Shown: one piece after another, positions 1 through 13,038 of the stretch
How positions within the stretch are numbered: the first letter of the stretch is position 1
Layout: each line of letters starts with the position of its first letter
Source: Silurus meridionalis
Lineage: Eukaryota > Chordata > Actinopteri > Siluriformes > Siluridae
DNA length: 64,000 nt
Direction: 5' to 3'
NCBI RefSeq assembly: GCF_014805685.1
Contig: NC_060886.1
Coordinates: 27,823,652-27,887,651, forward strand
Position numbers and translations under genes: made by a program
The notes under the pieces: generated by a model
Told to the model about the DNA's origin: nothing
Database searches by the model: none
The model's input: the letters and a program-made list of their open reading frames with translations, nothing else

Positions 1-264
1 CTTTTTTATATCTTAAAGTGGCTGTCTACCAACATACAACCATACAACCTGACTCAGCATAAGAGGATTCGCCATGATTAATGGCAGAAAATCCACCAAT
101 ACATGTGTTCAAAGCTTGTTGTGTCTAATCTATAAAGAGTCTGTAATTGTTGCCAAATGTTCTTAAACTAAGTAAAGTGAGATGTGACAGTTTTTTAACT
201 GTAAAAATCTACATTTTATATCTAGAATTCAGTTTTTACTTTGTCAGTATGGGGTACTATATAT

Positions 265-294
265 GGATGGACGGACGGACGGACGGACAGACAG

Positions 295-351
<57 letters not shown>

Positions 352-370
352 TGGATAAATAGATAGAAAG
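265..370 (+). repeat. GACG/CAGA tetranucleotide array
   Basis: About 25 units, changing from GGAC to CAGA and ending in GATAGATAG. Non-coding. Confidence 0.9.
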
Positions 371-1705
371 AATCATGCACCAGACATCAGATCAATAATT
401 TCAGATTATCTGAAATAAATATGAGGTAAGGTATAAGTTTTTTGTTTTACCAACATGATGCCAAATTGCATGACAAATGTTTTTAAATCTTCTTTACTAC
501 ACTTACAATATAATAAGATTTTCAAATTACATGACAAAAATACATAAACATATCCATAGTTTGGCATTGACATTACTATGCTGGTGGTGGATTGTCCTGA
601 GTCCAATCCATATACACTGGGTTTGGGATGGAAATACACCACTGATTGATTAACGTTTGATTGAAGGCCATGTGCACACAAACACATAAGCATGCTCACA
701 CGCACACACACGCACAAACACACACACCCCAATCTCTAATCCAAATACTGGCTTGTTTTTATGATTATGGAGGAGAGTAGTGAACCCCGAAACTCACACT
801 GTACCACCATACAGCTGCTCAACAATGCTAAACATCATCACACCCCAACTTTATGCATGAAAGACGTCTGCTAGATGAGATACACAGTCACTCAGGTAAA
901 AGAGTAAAAGTGCATGAGAGTTTAAACAAAGAAAATGGGACTGAGACAGTGAAAGTGTATATATTTATAGGAAAATGTATTCAGGGATAATGGAGCTAGG
1001 CGCTTTTGTTTTTAAGACTCAGGAACGTCTGAATTGCAGTGAACTGTAATGGAGATTAGCTTTACAAGAATGCTAAACAATTACACACTGAAAAACCATT
1101 AACTATACTTTCCTTACACTTTTGTAACCAAAATGATTTTACAAGTGAGGCAGAATTGAAAAAAAAGCATACAGCTGAATGTTCCTCAGGGGTGAGGCGG
1201 TGCCTTTATTGGAAATCCTGCATTTTTTGCTAACAGCCTTCTAGCCACAAGTCACAAATGTAGAAAATCTGAGCTGCCATCGCTTCCTTTCAAGCGCCTT
1301 TATTTTCGGTTTAACAATCAGGACACGTTAAAATAAAAGCAATCAGATTTAAATTTAAACAAAGGATGATAAACGGAATATGATCTGAAGTTGCCAGATT
1401 TACAAGTTTCACTCCGAATAAACATTCAAGTAACCAATTAACCGAAGTCTCTGATCGTCTCTAGTCAAATCAACTAGCGTTACAGACCGCGTAAGTAAAC
1501 CCCTGTTTCACTGTCAGGTATACAGTGTGATATTAGTCACGTGATTTATTCCGTTTTGCAAATAAACCCGTTCAGCATATCAACAAGACTAAACATTATC
1601 AGGATTGGATACAATGCACAGCATGAGAATGCATGAGTGGTGAGAGGAGAGAGACGAGCGAAGTCCAGCGTTCTGCTTTTGTGGTTCATCTGTCCATAAA
1701 TTAGA

Positions 1706-1711
1706 TTTATT
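1706..1711 (-). promoter_or_regulatory. ramp1: candidate ramp1 polyadenylation signal (AATAAA on the minus strand)
   Basis: TTTATT on the plus strand, about 340 nt past the ramp1 stop, gives a canonical AATAAA for a short 3' UTR. Further AATAAA hexamers occur at 1550-1545 and 1210-1205, so the actual cleavage site is undecided. Confidence 0.3.
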
Positions 1712-2050
1712 CAGCCAGTGTCATTTCCACTTGCACTTCAGCTGTTTCAACAATGAGGTATTGTGATGAAAATGCACTGCTTTGGATTACCATCCAGGAC
1801 CTTGTAGATATATGACACAAGTCTATGAAATGAAGTTTTGTCTGTATCATATATTGTAAAGACAGTTTCTAATAATGTGTGCAAATATGTGTGTGTGTGT
1901 GTGTAGCCAGCATGCTGCTCCATTCTTTAGCTATTTGATGAGATACAAGTCAGTAGTTGAACACGTCTCTTTTCCAGCAGCATAGTGTGTGTGTTCTCTG
2001 GGTTTGGTGATGTGAGCCTCTGTGCTTCAGAGGATCACTGAAGCAGGCAG

Positions 2051-2306
2051 TTACACAATGCCCTCGCTGCGTTTACTCCTCCACACCACCAGGGCAGTCA
2101 TGAGTAAAGTGACCACAATGGGTACAACAATGAAGGGCCCTAAAATCCTGTTGGGTGGATCATGAGGAAGTCGGCCTGTGGGTGAGCAGTTGTGGAAGTA
2201 GTTCTGGTGAACGCTGATGAAGAATTCGTCCACTATCCTGTTGGGCCAGAAACAGTTGAGCTTCCAGGCCACCAGGAACGTACAGTTTGTCAGCTCTCCA
2301 TAGGAC
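2051..2306 (-). CDS. ramp1: ramp1 coding exon 3 (ectodomain, membrane segment, tail, stop)
   Basis: The exon starts after a CTAAAG acceptor and reads [20 protein letters not shown], then helix 3 with [13 protein letters not shown], the DPP motif, the membrane span and the RSKRSEGIV terminus followed by a stop. Identity with RAMP1 is strong from CFWPN onward. Two NCT/NCS sequons (Asn73 and Asn105) are absent from human RAMP1. The human Trp74 position is Phe here. Confidence 0.97.
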
Positions 2307-5300
2307 CTTTAGGAAAGAAATGGGGGAAAATAAATAATTAAACATAAGTTAAATCATTGAAGATTAGCTCTAATTAATAACATTGTGTTGATACATGTAG
2401 CTTCCATAATTGATTATTTATTTATTCATCCATCAATTCATCTTTAATAGATGTTTTATTCATGATTTGGTGCATATCTGATAAACACTGGGCATGCGCT
2501 AGGAATATTCCCTAACTAAAAAAATCCATTGCACAGCATTATGCACACACCTAGGGGCACTTTCAGTGCAGCAATCCAGAGAACCTGTAAGAAACCAGGG
2601 TCTAACTGGAACTCAGGAGCTGTGAGGCAGCAGTGCTACCAAATGCACCACCAATCTTCTTCTTTCTGCTGCTCCCATTAGGGGTCGCCATAGCCGATCA
2701 TCCGTCTCCATACCCCCCCGTCCTCTACAACTGCCTCTGTTAAACCAACTACCTGCATGTCTTCCCTCACCACATCCATAAACCTCCTCCTTGGCCTTCC
2801 TCTTTTTCTCCTTCCTGGTAGCTCCATCCTCAGCATTCTCCTACTGATATACCCCATGTCCCTCCTCTGCACATGTCCAGACCATCTCAATCTCCCTCAC
2901 CTTGTCTCCAAAACGTCCTACATGCCCTGTCCCCTAATTAATTTCTAATCCTGTCAATCTTTGTCACTCCCAACGAAAAAACAGATGCATGAATGGATGG
3001 ATGGATGTACTTCATTGATCCCAAAGGGGAAATTTGTGAATAGGAATATGCAGATACAAACACAGAATATGAGAACATTGCCTCAGGTAGGGGTTGAGAA
3101 ATAAGTAAGGTCTGTATTCAGATGAAGACATGATTTATATAGCACCCTTTCATTCCCAGCTGTTCTCTGCTGTGAACAAGTCAGAACATGTGTGATGGGA
3201 ATTGAATAGTAATCTCTGACAGAAAGTACATGCTATTGTTCAGCTCGAATATCGTTTTATTAAACGCTAATTGCTCTTATTGAATAAAAATTCATGGCAG
3301 GTTATTTCAGCTTCGTGCTGTAATTACAAGCTCGCAGCACTTCATTTTACACTGAGCGTTTGAAATCCTTCATTAACCATGAGCTGACCGGTGCACCTGA
3401 AAACCTCTTTTCAGTTCAGCCTCAGATTAATATTAAAAAATCTGTTCCATTAGGGTTCAAATAAAACTCAGGTCATGCCGGTCTTCATCTCACCCTACAT
3501 AGCCATCATGATTTTGCCATCCCAGGGCAGTCTATGTGGAATGCCCATTAGGGGGCGCCACAGCGGATCATCCGTCTCCATACCCCCCTGTCCTCTACAT
3601 CTGCCTCTTTCGAACCAACTACCTGCTCTTTGGTCTTCCTCTTTTCCTCCTTCCTGGTGGCTCATCCTCAGCATTCTCCTACTGATATACCCCATGTCCC
3701 TCCTCTGCACATGTCCAAACCATCTCAATCTTACCTCCCTCACCTTGTCTCCAAAACGCTACATGCGCTGTCCCTCAAATAAACTCATTTCTAATCCTGT
3801 CCATCGTCGTCACTCCCAACGAAAACCTCAACATCTTCAGCTCTGCTACCTCCAGTTCCACCTCCTGTCTTTTACTCAATGCCACTGTCTCTAATCCATA
3901 CAACATCTCAGGTCTCACCACAGCTCTATAAACTTTCCCTTTCACTCTCACAGATACTCTTCTATCACAAATCACTCCTGCTATCACTCTTCTCCACCCA
4001 CTCCACCCTGCCTGCACTCTTCTCTTCACTTCTCTAACACACTCTCCATCACTTTGCACTGTTGACCCCAGGTACCTGAACTCCTCCACCTTCTCCACCT
4101 CTTCTCCCTGCAACCGCACAACTCCACTGCCCCCCCTCTCATTCACACACATGTACTCTGTCTGACTCCTACTGACTTTCATTCGCCTTCTCTCCAGCGT
4201 GTACCTCCACCTCTCCAGGCTCTTCTCCACCTGCTCCCTACTCTCACCACAAATCACAATATCTCCATTACTGCTGGAGTGAAAAGCAGATAATAAGTTT
4301 AAAGGGCTGTATTATAAAATGCTTGCCCTGTTTTAGTGTCTCACACAGTTATGCCTTTCCGTATACCTTCTATTTTATAGAGGCATGTCTAAAAATGAGA
4401 AATATTTAATATCTTATATAATACAGTATCATTTTCATTATAGAAATTTATCAGACAGTACTGTTCCACTGTGTAAGATGACATGCAATGCCTTAAATAC
4501 CAAGCGAATATGCACTATATGTCCAAAAGTATTGGGTCACCTGCCCTTTCCTGCTATATGTGGTTCTTTTCCAAACTGTAACCACAAACCTGGAGGCACT
4601 TAATTGTCTTTAGATGGCGCTATAATAAGATTTTGCATTCACTTGAATTTGGAAACCTGATACTATTCCAGCATGGTGATTCCCCTGTGCACAAAGTGAG
4701 CTCCTTGAAGATCTGGTTGCTTTGGAGAGGAAGATCTTGCTGCTATAGAGCTCTGATCTCATCCCTACTGAACACCTTTGGGATGAATGTGAACGCTGAC
4801 TGCACCCCAGGTCTCCTCACCTGATGAACACAAATATCTATAAGCACACTCTAAAATCTAGTGGAACATCTTTCCAGAAGAGTGGAGGGAATTATAAGAG
4901 CAAATTGGGACTAAATGTTGACTGCAATGCTTAAAAGTCAGTAGTACTTATACTGTGGCACAAAAGTTTTACAATCTTGTAAAACTGGTATCAAAAACAA
5001 TTGCATTTGTCACGTAAAAAAGCATTAGACATATACACCGATACAGGTGCTATTTCAGGCAGTTAAATGATCGAAAATCAAAAAATAATATAAAACATGA
5101 GTCAGGCTCAAAGGGGAAAAAACCTGACACCAGTGAGGCAATGAACAAACAGGATGAACAGGACTTGTCTAAAAAAAGCTTGAAAGCTCTTGTGTCAAAC
5201 ATGTTATGAAGGTATGATACAGACACAGAGGCAAAGGTTTGAATGTCCTAACGTCTCTTCAAAAAAAATTGCAAAGCAGGAACAAGTGACTAAGTAGACC

Positions 5301-6911
5301 AGTGGTTGATTGAGTTCATCGACGTGTGGATCTGAAGTCTGCAGTGGCCACGTTTGTAGGGAAATGAATTACCCAACAATATGAAATATTGATACTGTAC
5401 AGCATTGTCACTTGGTGTGGCTAGCCTTAGATATAGTTTATAGTATACACTTTATATCCTGGTATGCAAATAATCAGTCTATGTATTATTTCTTCATTTA
5501 GAAATCTTTAGCTAATAGGTTAAGTCAGGTATGTGCTTATTAGTAGATCTTTACAGTAAAAACGTTGCCAGGAATTGCGAAATAAATTGTCGTTCATAAC
5601 AATATGAATCAAAATTGCCATTTTACATTTCTGACACAAAGATGCTCGGTCGAAATACAATCGCATTGCGGAAAACAGTGTCTTCATGCATGCACGTACT
5701 CAAATGAATAGTCCAAAAAACTACTATAACCTTTTCGTTTTAGGGGGGGAAGGGGAACGGAAATGGATATTTAAAGAGACGTGATGAAAAACATCCCTCT
5801 GGACCATTTTTTTTACTCCACCAGCTGTGTCGAAGTCTTGAAGTAATGTTAAATCACAGCTGTACTTTACAGTCAAGATTCTGAAATTGTTGATCGAATA
5901 AAGCTGGCTATACTAAGCAAAGTTGTACTGTAACTAAAGACCTCTCAAAGGCATAACACAACCATTTATTCATCGGTATGCTGATAGGAGTTTGAATAGA
6001 TTTTAATTTGAATGTGAATTCCCCAAAACACAAAAACAGTAGTGAGCTTCTCTGGTCCAAAAATAGATAAGCATATGGAGTCGTCTTTTCAGTAGCCATA
6101 TGTTGTAGGTGGGGGATTGAGAAGAGGGGAAGGGGGGCAGATCCTAAAGCAGATGTCACTCCCATGAGTCGGTATGAGACTGAATTTCCGGATGGTTTAA
6201 CACCACTAAATATATCCGACTGTAGAAACTGAAGACGGATATCAGCACACAGTGACCATAACACCTCTAACTTGAAGTGTTATTCAATCGAGAACTGCAC
6301 AGGAATGAGACATGGGGGCTGCATAGGGATAGCCTGAGAAGTAAAGATATATAAAACACAAAGCAGAATCTTTAATGACAAGCCTGCCTGATAAACAGCT
6401 AAATCCTGTAGATTAGAGAGAACAGACACAGTAGTGTCGTCACTGCTTGTCTCTCTCACGCTCCCTCTCCAAGTCATTAATGTCACTAAGTGACACCAGA
6501 TCATACGAGTGGTTTTTAAAGGTTGTTTGGCCCGAATGCGCTCCGTTGGGAGCTGAGTGTCGGAGCTCATGAAACGATCCTGCAAACCTTGGCATTAAGT
6601 GCCTGAATGAGCAGATATGGTGGGAGAGCAGACGCCTGGAGAAAATCAACTCTACGGCTTCAAAGGTTTTCGTTCAAAATCAAATTCGAATTTGTATCAT
6701 CTCATCTATTAAGAGATCAAATCGAATCAAATTTTATTGGTCCCATGCATACAGAGTACGACATGCAGTGGAATGCAGACGGTCCGGCATGAGGGAATAG
6801 AACGAGGAGGAAAAATCCATTGTGTCAAATGTCATTGTAAAGGAGTTGTATGGTGAGTTGTGTCAATTATTTCATGTTTGACTGTATAGCTTGCGCAGAT
6901 AGACATATTTC

Positions 6912-6946
<35 letters not shown>

Positions 6947-9900
6947 AGGGGTATTCCTGCATGTTTGGGGAAAGGATTTTCATGGTTGTCCCCCTGTGAT
7001 GACGAGGCCGGCTGCAGCTGTTCTTGTCTATGACACTGTATGCACTTCCAGTTCTGTAACACTTCCTGACCTGTGTTTATTTTAAACTGCTGTAAACAGA
7101 ACATACAGGCAGAACGTATTCGGTTCTTTAAGCGGTCGTAATTTCCAGGCAGCCTGTATGATCCATAATTTATGGAGTAAATAATAAAAATAATAAAACC
7201 AGTATATAAATAAAATATCGAAAATCAACCCGGAAAAACTACTGTGATTTCCGAGCCTCAAAAACCTGTTCATGATTATAAAAAAACAGTAAATAATTCA
7301 CTTTGTGGTTCCTTTTTTCACAGCCTTTCCCCCCTTTTTTACTCAGGAACCTTTTGACAGCTAGAAAAAAAAAATCATTCAGTATCAAACACTAGTTGGG
7401 AATGCGAGGAACCACATTTTGTGAGCTTCAAAACAAATAATAAAAAAAACAAATGGTATCTAATCCCTCCCATAATGCTTTTTAGTTCAATCAACCAGAC
7501 AAGCTGAAGACAGGCTTTGGAAATATTCTATCTACAGTACAAAAAGACAAAAATGAATCAATAAATCTAATATGATTGCGTGCATTAACCACGATTTTGA
7601 TCCTATTCAAAATATATTATACGTCAACCTCATTCTACTATAATTGACTCTATATAGTTGAGGTCTATAATATATAAATATTTAAGTATTTAATTGGCCA
7701 TTACAGTAGAGCAATAAATCCAATGATGAGCTTTTAATAGCTTGAGCAGATGCACAATGTGCACAATGTGCCTTTTTATGTTCAAGCTCAATTTAATACT
7801 CTGTATGTGGGAAGAGATTATTTTACATAAATGGTCTCTCAATATCCTTGTGATGGTTTGTCATTTGATTTGTTTCGTTCTTGCCCCACTAGGGCGCAGA
7901 GATTTCACTAATTGCATGCTAAACAAATTCAAATCATATTTAAATTTATTCGTAATATACACAACCATACACAGTAGTTGGGAAATGGCGGTTGTGTGGT
8001 GTGAAATAAAAATGTTTTAAAGTAAGGTGTATTAAAGAAAGAAATAAAAACAACATTATTTTTAAAAATAATTAATTAATTAATTAAATTATTTTTTTTA
8101 AATAATTAATTTAAAAAAAAATGTGTGCATGATGTGCATTGATGCAGTAAAAATGTACGCAAACAGCAGATAGAGGAAATGGATGTTGTGCAATAAGTTC
8201 AAGATCTCAACCTTGAAATGATATAATGTTACTAGATGTTTTGGTTTTTTAACCTTGAATTAGCAGCATAATCATCATGAATGAGTGATCGTTACTGTAG
8301 CGCTTACTTTAACCTTCGACTCAGGAAGGGGTCTCTGTCCTTGTGCACTGCTGAGCAGGTTAGAGGAAGCTCTGGCTATTTTAATGAGCTCTGTAAACTC
8401 CCTGAACTCAGAGTCTAGTGGACATAACTCTTAACCTTTTCAAGAAAGTTCACACAGACCCTAGTGCACAATGACATATAGATAGCACTTGTCTTAATAC
8501 ATGGTGGTCTTCAGAAGGTATTGGGCCACTCACATTCCCAGTAAAAATATATTTATTTTTTCTTTGCCACCACTGGCTTGCTTATTAGGGATAGACTTAT
8601 AAAGCATTAACTTTTAAAAGTTAATTTTAAGTTATATTAAAAGTTATAACATCCATTTTTAAATGTTGTATCCAGAGTCATGTCATTGTATATAAAAATA
8701 TATATTAAATGAAGTTTCTTTTTTTAGTACCACCTACTTTTCGAGCCTTTTGTTGCCCCCGTTACGACTTTATGACTTTTTGCAGCTATCAAATTAAAAA
8801 TCAGCTATTTTTTCCCTAAAATTGTACATTTCCCCAGTTTAAACATTCGATATGTCTTCTATGTTCTGTTGTAAATAAACATCTCTAGGTTACGTATGTA
8901 AAGTAAAATGTAAGTGAAAACAGAAGTTTTTGCAAATCCCACAAATCCGTAGTCCCCTGAGGGAACGAGACGCTCGAGTTCCTGAAGTAAATGACACAAG
9001 TAGACTAAAGAAGGCCCCTCCATACTACTTTTATGAAATGTGAGGGAAATGATTTGGCCCGATAACATCGAACGTATTAATATAACGTCTCATTTCTCAT
9101 TTGATCAAATACTTTGCATCTTGTCCTAGCGTAGTTGTGTGTTAGTCTGTTTAGGAATACCTTGTGTAATTGTTTTTTTGAGAAAAAAAAATTCCATTAA
9201 TCTAGGACAACAAGGCTCATGTTTTACCCCTGAGCATATTTAGCTTTATGGCTCTGTCTCTCCTATTGCAGTGCAAAACACAATTTCATGCCAGTGGCCA
9301 AGGTCAACCTTGTCCATCACAACAAACATTACTCATGGTTAGCATAACAAATGACTCACTGTTGAAAGGAGAGGCAAACAAACCCGATAAACAAGTCAAA
9401 CTTTTTTTTTTTGCGTGTCTAATTAGCAGCATTAATAAAACCCACTCATACCTCTGACTACACCGTGTTTACATGATGAGAATTATACAGCCGACATGCG
9501 TAGCTCATGCAGGCAACATTTACAACTCGAACGTTTCCACTGTGTACCTGTCACTACAGCAGCCGCTGCGTGGTGGCTTAGCAGGAGAAAAACCAAGTGC
9601 TTCTTCGTGATCTGGCCACAGATGCACTTTTTTCCCATAATGCATTTAGATTTACTGATTGTCCTGGAACCCAACTGTCATCTTGTTTTTTTCCATCAAA
9701 TAATATGAAGCGAAGGTTTCTCAGTTGAATAAATTCCCGTCTGAAGAAAAATAAAGTTTGTTTTCCAAGAGAAACTGGTTTCTCCTGTATATTTATAATA
9801 CTGCTGGATTAAAAACCCTAAAATTGATGTTTACCGGCTTTGCTCAGACGTTGAGTGATAAACTAAAGAGAAACAACTACCGCAATTTCCGGACTATTAA

Positions 9901-11195
9901 GCGCACCCACTAAATTTGACAAAGATTTTTATTTTGAACATAAATACGCCGCACCTGTCTATAAGCCGCACCTGTCTATAAGCCTGTCTACGTTGAAACT
10001 AATGAACTTTACACAGGCTTTAATAAAAGACAGTGTCTGTTACACGGCTTGTATCTAAACAGTAGCCTACCAAGAAAGTCATTGTTCACTGTCTTCCTCC
10101 TTCCTTTCACAACAATTTCTCTCTGGAGTTTATCTTTTGGCATCGTCGTGCGTTTAAAAATCACCATCGGTGAATCTTTTCTCCCGATGCCGTGCAGCTC
10201 AGAACACAGGTGAAGTGTGTTTTTCATGCCCGGTTATTTTCAGCGTGACGAATGATTCGCATTTCCTGTAGACAGTCCGAGTGAGCGGCAGGTCAAACGT
10301 CAGAGGAACATCATCCATATTTATGATGTGGTGCGGCCCGATTCAGTGGGAGCGCGTCTGATTTAATATAAACGGTTTCATTGGTTCACCTGAACCCGTT
10401 CGGCAATTTCATTGGTCTAATGTTATGGGGCTCTGTTTTTTGGTTTGAAGTTTGTGAAACCGGGAAAAATCCATAAATTAGCCGCTTCGTTGTTTTAGCC
10501 GCGGGGTTCAAAACGTAGGAAAAAAGTAGCGTCTTATAGTCTGGAAAATACGGTATACGTCCTTAAAGCTTTCATGACATTGCGTAAGGTTTAATTTACT
10601 GGCTACTCACCAGCAGCTTGAATGAACTCGCTTGTCAACACTTTGCCAATGGCAGGATGAAGTGAAAGGTCATTGAGAACAAAAATTTTCTTGAGCCCTG
10701 GAGATAAAAAGAAATACCTGAAAATGACAGGTTTTTGACCCTTTCCTTGACATTCTATGACTATGAGCACTCCAGACCAATGTTAATATTGGATGTCTGG
10801 GTCTCTTTTAGTGAGGCACATTTGAGATAACTGGAGAAATAAGAACAGCTACTTCAAATGTGCAATTCTTCAGATTTTAATCTTCATCAGAATAAATGTC
10901 AAAAACAGTTTTTTTTTTCTTGCTTTATGTCCCTTCATTCCCTGTAATAATGTTTGCTATATAGATAAAAATGATGTGCTGTATATGCATGGTTGTTGGT
11001 GCCATAAAATCTGGCTTGAAAATAGCAGAAACCGACTTTCATGCAAAAAAACAGAAAGGAAATCATTACTCTATACAGCCATGGTGAGTTGAAAAGCATG
11101 AGCACAAAGCACTAAACACAAGCAGATAACCTGGAAAAGCAGAAGACTGTATAATGTTCCACTCGTTTTTGTCTATATTTTATATATATGTACAT

Positions 11196-11233
<38 letters not shown>

Positions 11234-12990
11234 AACCTTAATTCTGATCATTACCCCAAGCACTAATCACATTATCTAATCTGCAATGAATGACTGATGC
11301 AAGTGAGTCAAGGCTGCGCACATTTACAGCGCCGTGCTCTCAAAAGCCGCCGGTGACGCAACGCACATAAATCGGCGTTTATCAATACCAATTCTCACCC
11401 ACCTGAGGCTTATGAGTGGCTGTTGGCAGAAAAGACGAAACACTGCCTCGACTAATTATCATCCAGCTGTTAACAGTGCTGCTTCTCTTTGAACTTTCGG
11501 AGGACGTGCTGCGCTCTGGGCAACAGAAAAATCGTTTCCGACTATTTTTTGTCTAGGATTTAGACCCCTGGCTATCAAATCAGCAATTCAAAATGCAGAT
11601 CAGAGGTCATTCACAAACATCCACTAGCAAATGAAGTGTCACTGTTGTAAATATACATATTAGTCTTTACGAAATGATTCCAAAAAATTGTGAGCAGGAT
11701 TTGAAATATCTATTTTCATCAACCAGAATCATGTAGTCCGTTTCAGAAGAACCTTTCCGTTTCCAAGTCCATATTTATTCCTGTTTTTGTAATTCTGCTT
11801 TTAGATTCTGCATACACACTGGTTTACATACCGGACCATCAAAACATTGTGTGTTGCAACCGGCCCCTGTGATTTAAAAGCCTGGGAACTTTTTTGTTTC
11901 GAACAACCAGCTTATGGTTCAAAATTTGTCCATGACTACTTCTGCTTCGGAAGCTACTCACTATGATCACTGTGTCTGAAGACTCACTCACGCAAGCTCC
12001 GGCAGTAGCGGGACTGAAGTAGAAGTGCCTCTGGTTCTGACTTCAGCTTTTCCAACTGAAGTTCACTGACAGCGCTACTCTTAAATCCTAAAATATTCAT
12101 GGACCGCTGTCATCTGCTCAAGAAGTTTCCGATTCTGGACGCTTCCAGACACGCCACCTCAACCTTAAAATGTTCAAGTTTGAGTAGGTTGTTTTTCGCG
12201 GTATTAACTTGAGTCGGGCTTGGACGGGTTTCAAAAGCTGGAATAGTGAACCTATTCCAAATAAAATGCTTTAGGCTCTTTCGGTTCGTCGTGTGGGTTC
12301 TCATTGATCTAAGACTGTACATGTTATTTTTTAAAGTCCACTGGGAGACATAGACAATAGCGGTGTGGGGTGAAACATGCTGCTACTCACTCTACTGTGT
12401 CCTCCCAGCTGCACCAGTGGCCCTGGTCCAGAGCTTCCATGTCCTCCTTGAACTTGGCCAGGCATAACTCCTTGATAGCATTGTCATAATAGCTGTTACA
12501 AGCCATCGCTACGGCAGAGAAGGTCGCTGCGGAAAAAAATTTTAATTGATTCCAGGAGGTCATGCACAGTAATTTCACTACTTCCTTTATTTATCTTCTG
12601 ACAGATGAATTCAGTGCTACATCTTGTATGTAAAGTTAAATCAGAGCAGTGATCTATTACTTTGGTTTATAAACCCAGCACAAAATTCAATGTCCACTGT
12701 TCTTTTTTTCTTGCTTTACCTGAGCGTATCCCAAGAATGCTAGATGTGACTCAGGAGTCGCAGTGCATCATGACCGCACATGGGTTCAATTTAGCATTCC
12801 CTATCCTCCCAGTGATATTTTTAGAAGGTTAGAGGAAACCAGAGCTCCTCGTAGGGGAATCCCATGTGGTCATAGGGATAACATACAACCTTACGAAACT
12901 TTTAACCTGAGATCAGGATCGAATCAGCGTATCCACTGCACTACCTTTACATGAGGCATTTAAAATGACACAAAAGTAGTTCTTTTGACT

Positions 12991-13038
<48 letters not shown>

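Larger units (their letters stand above)
2307..12390 (-). other. ramp1: ramp1 intron 2
   Basis: A 10.1-kb GT-AG intron. It holds two LINE fragments (2653-2945, 3530-4262), a Tc1-like miniature element (4512-4975), a non-autonomous DNA transposon (9878-10555), GT repeats at 6914-6944 and 11199-11229, and a short SINE/LINE tail near 6720-6800. Most of 4980-6700 and 7000-9870 is AT-rich sequence in which I see no gene. Confidence 0.85.

Noticed and set aside
3495..4257. Minus-strand frames that could look like a gene ([22 protein letters not shown])
   Set aside because: These are fragments of a non-LTR retrotransposon polyprotein with frameshifts and missing catalytic motif.
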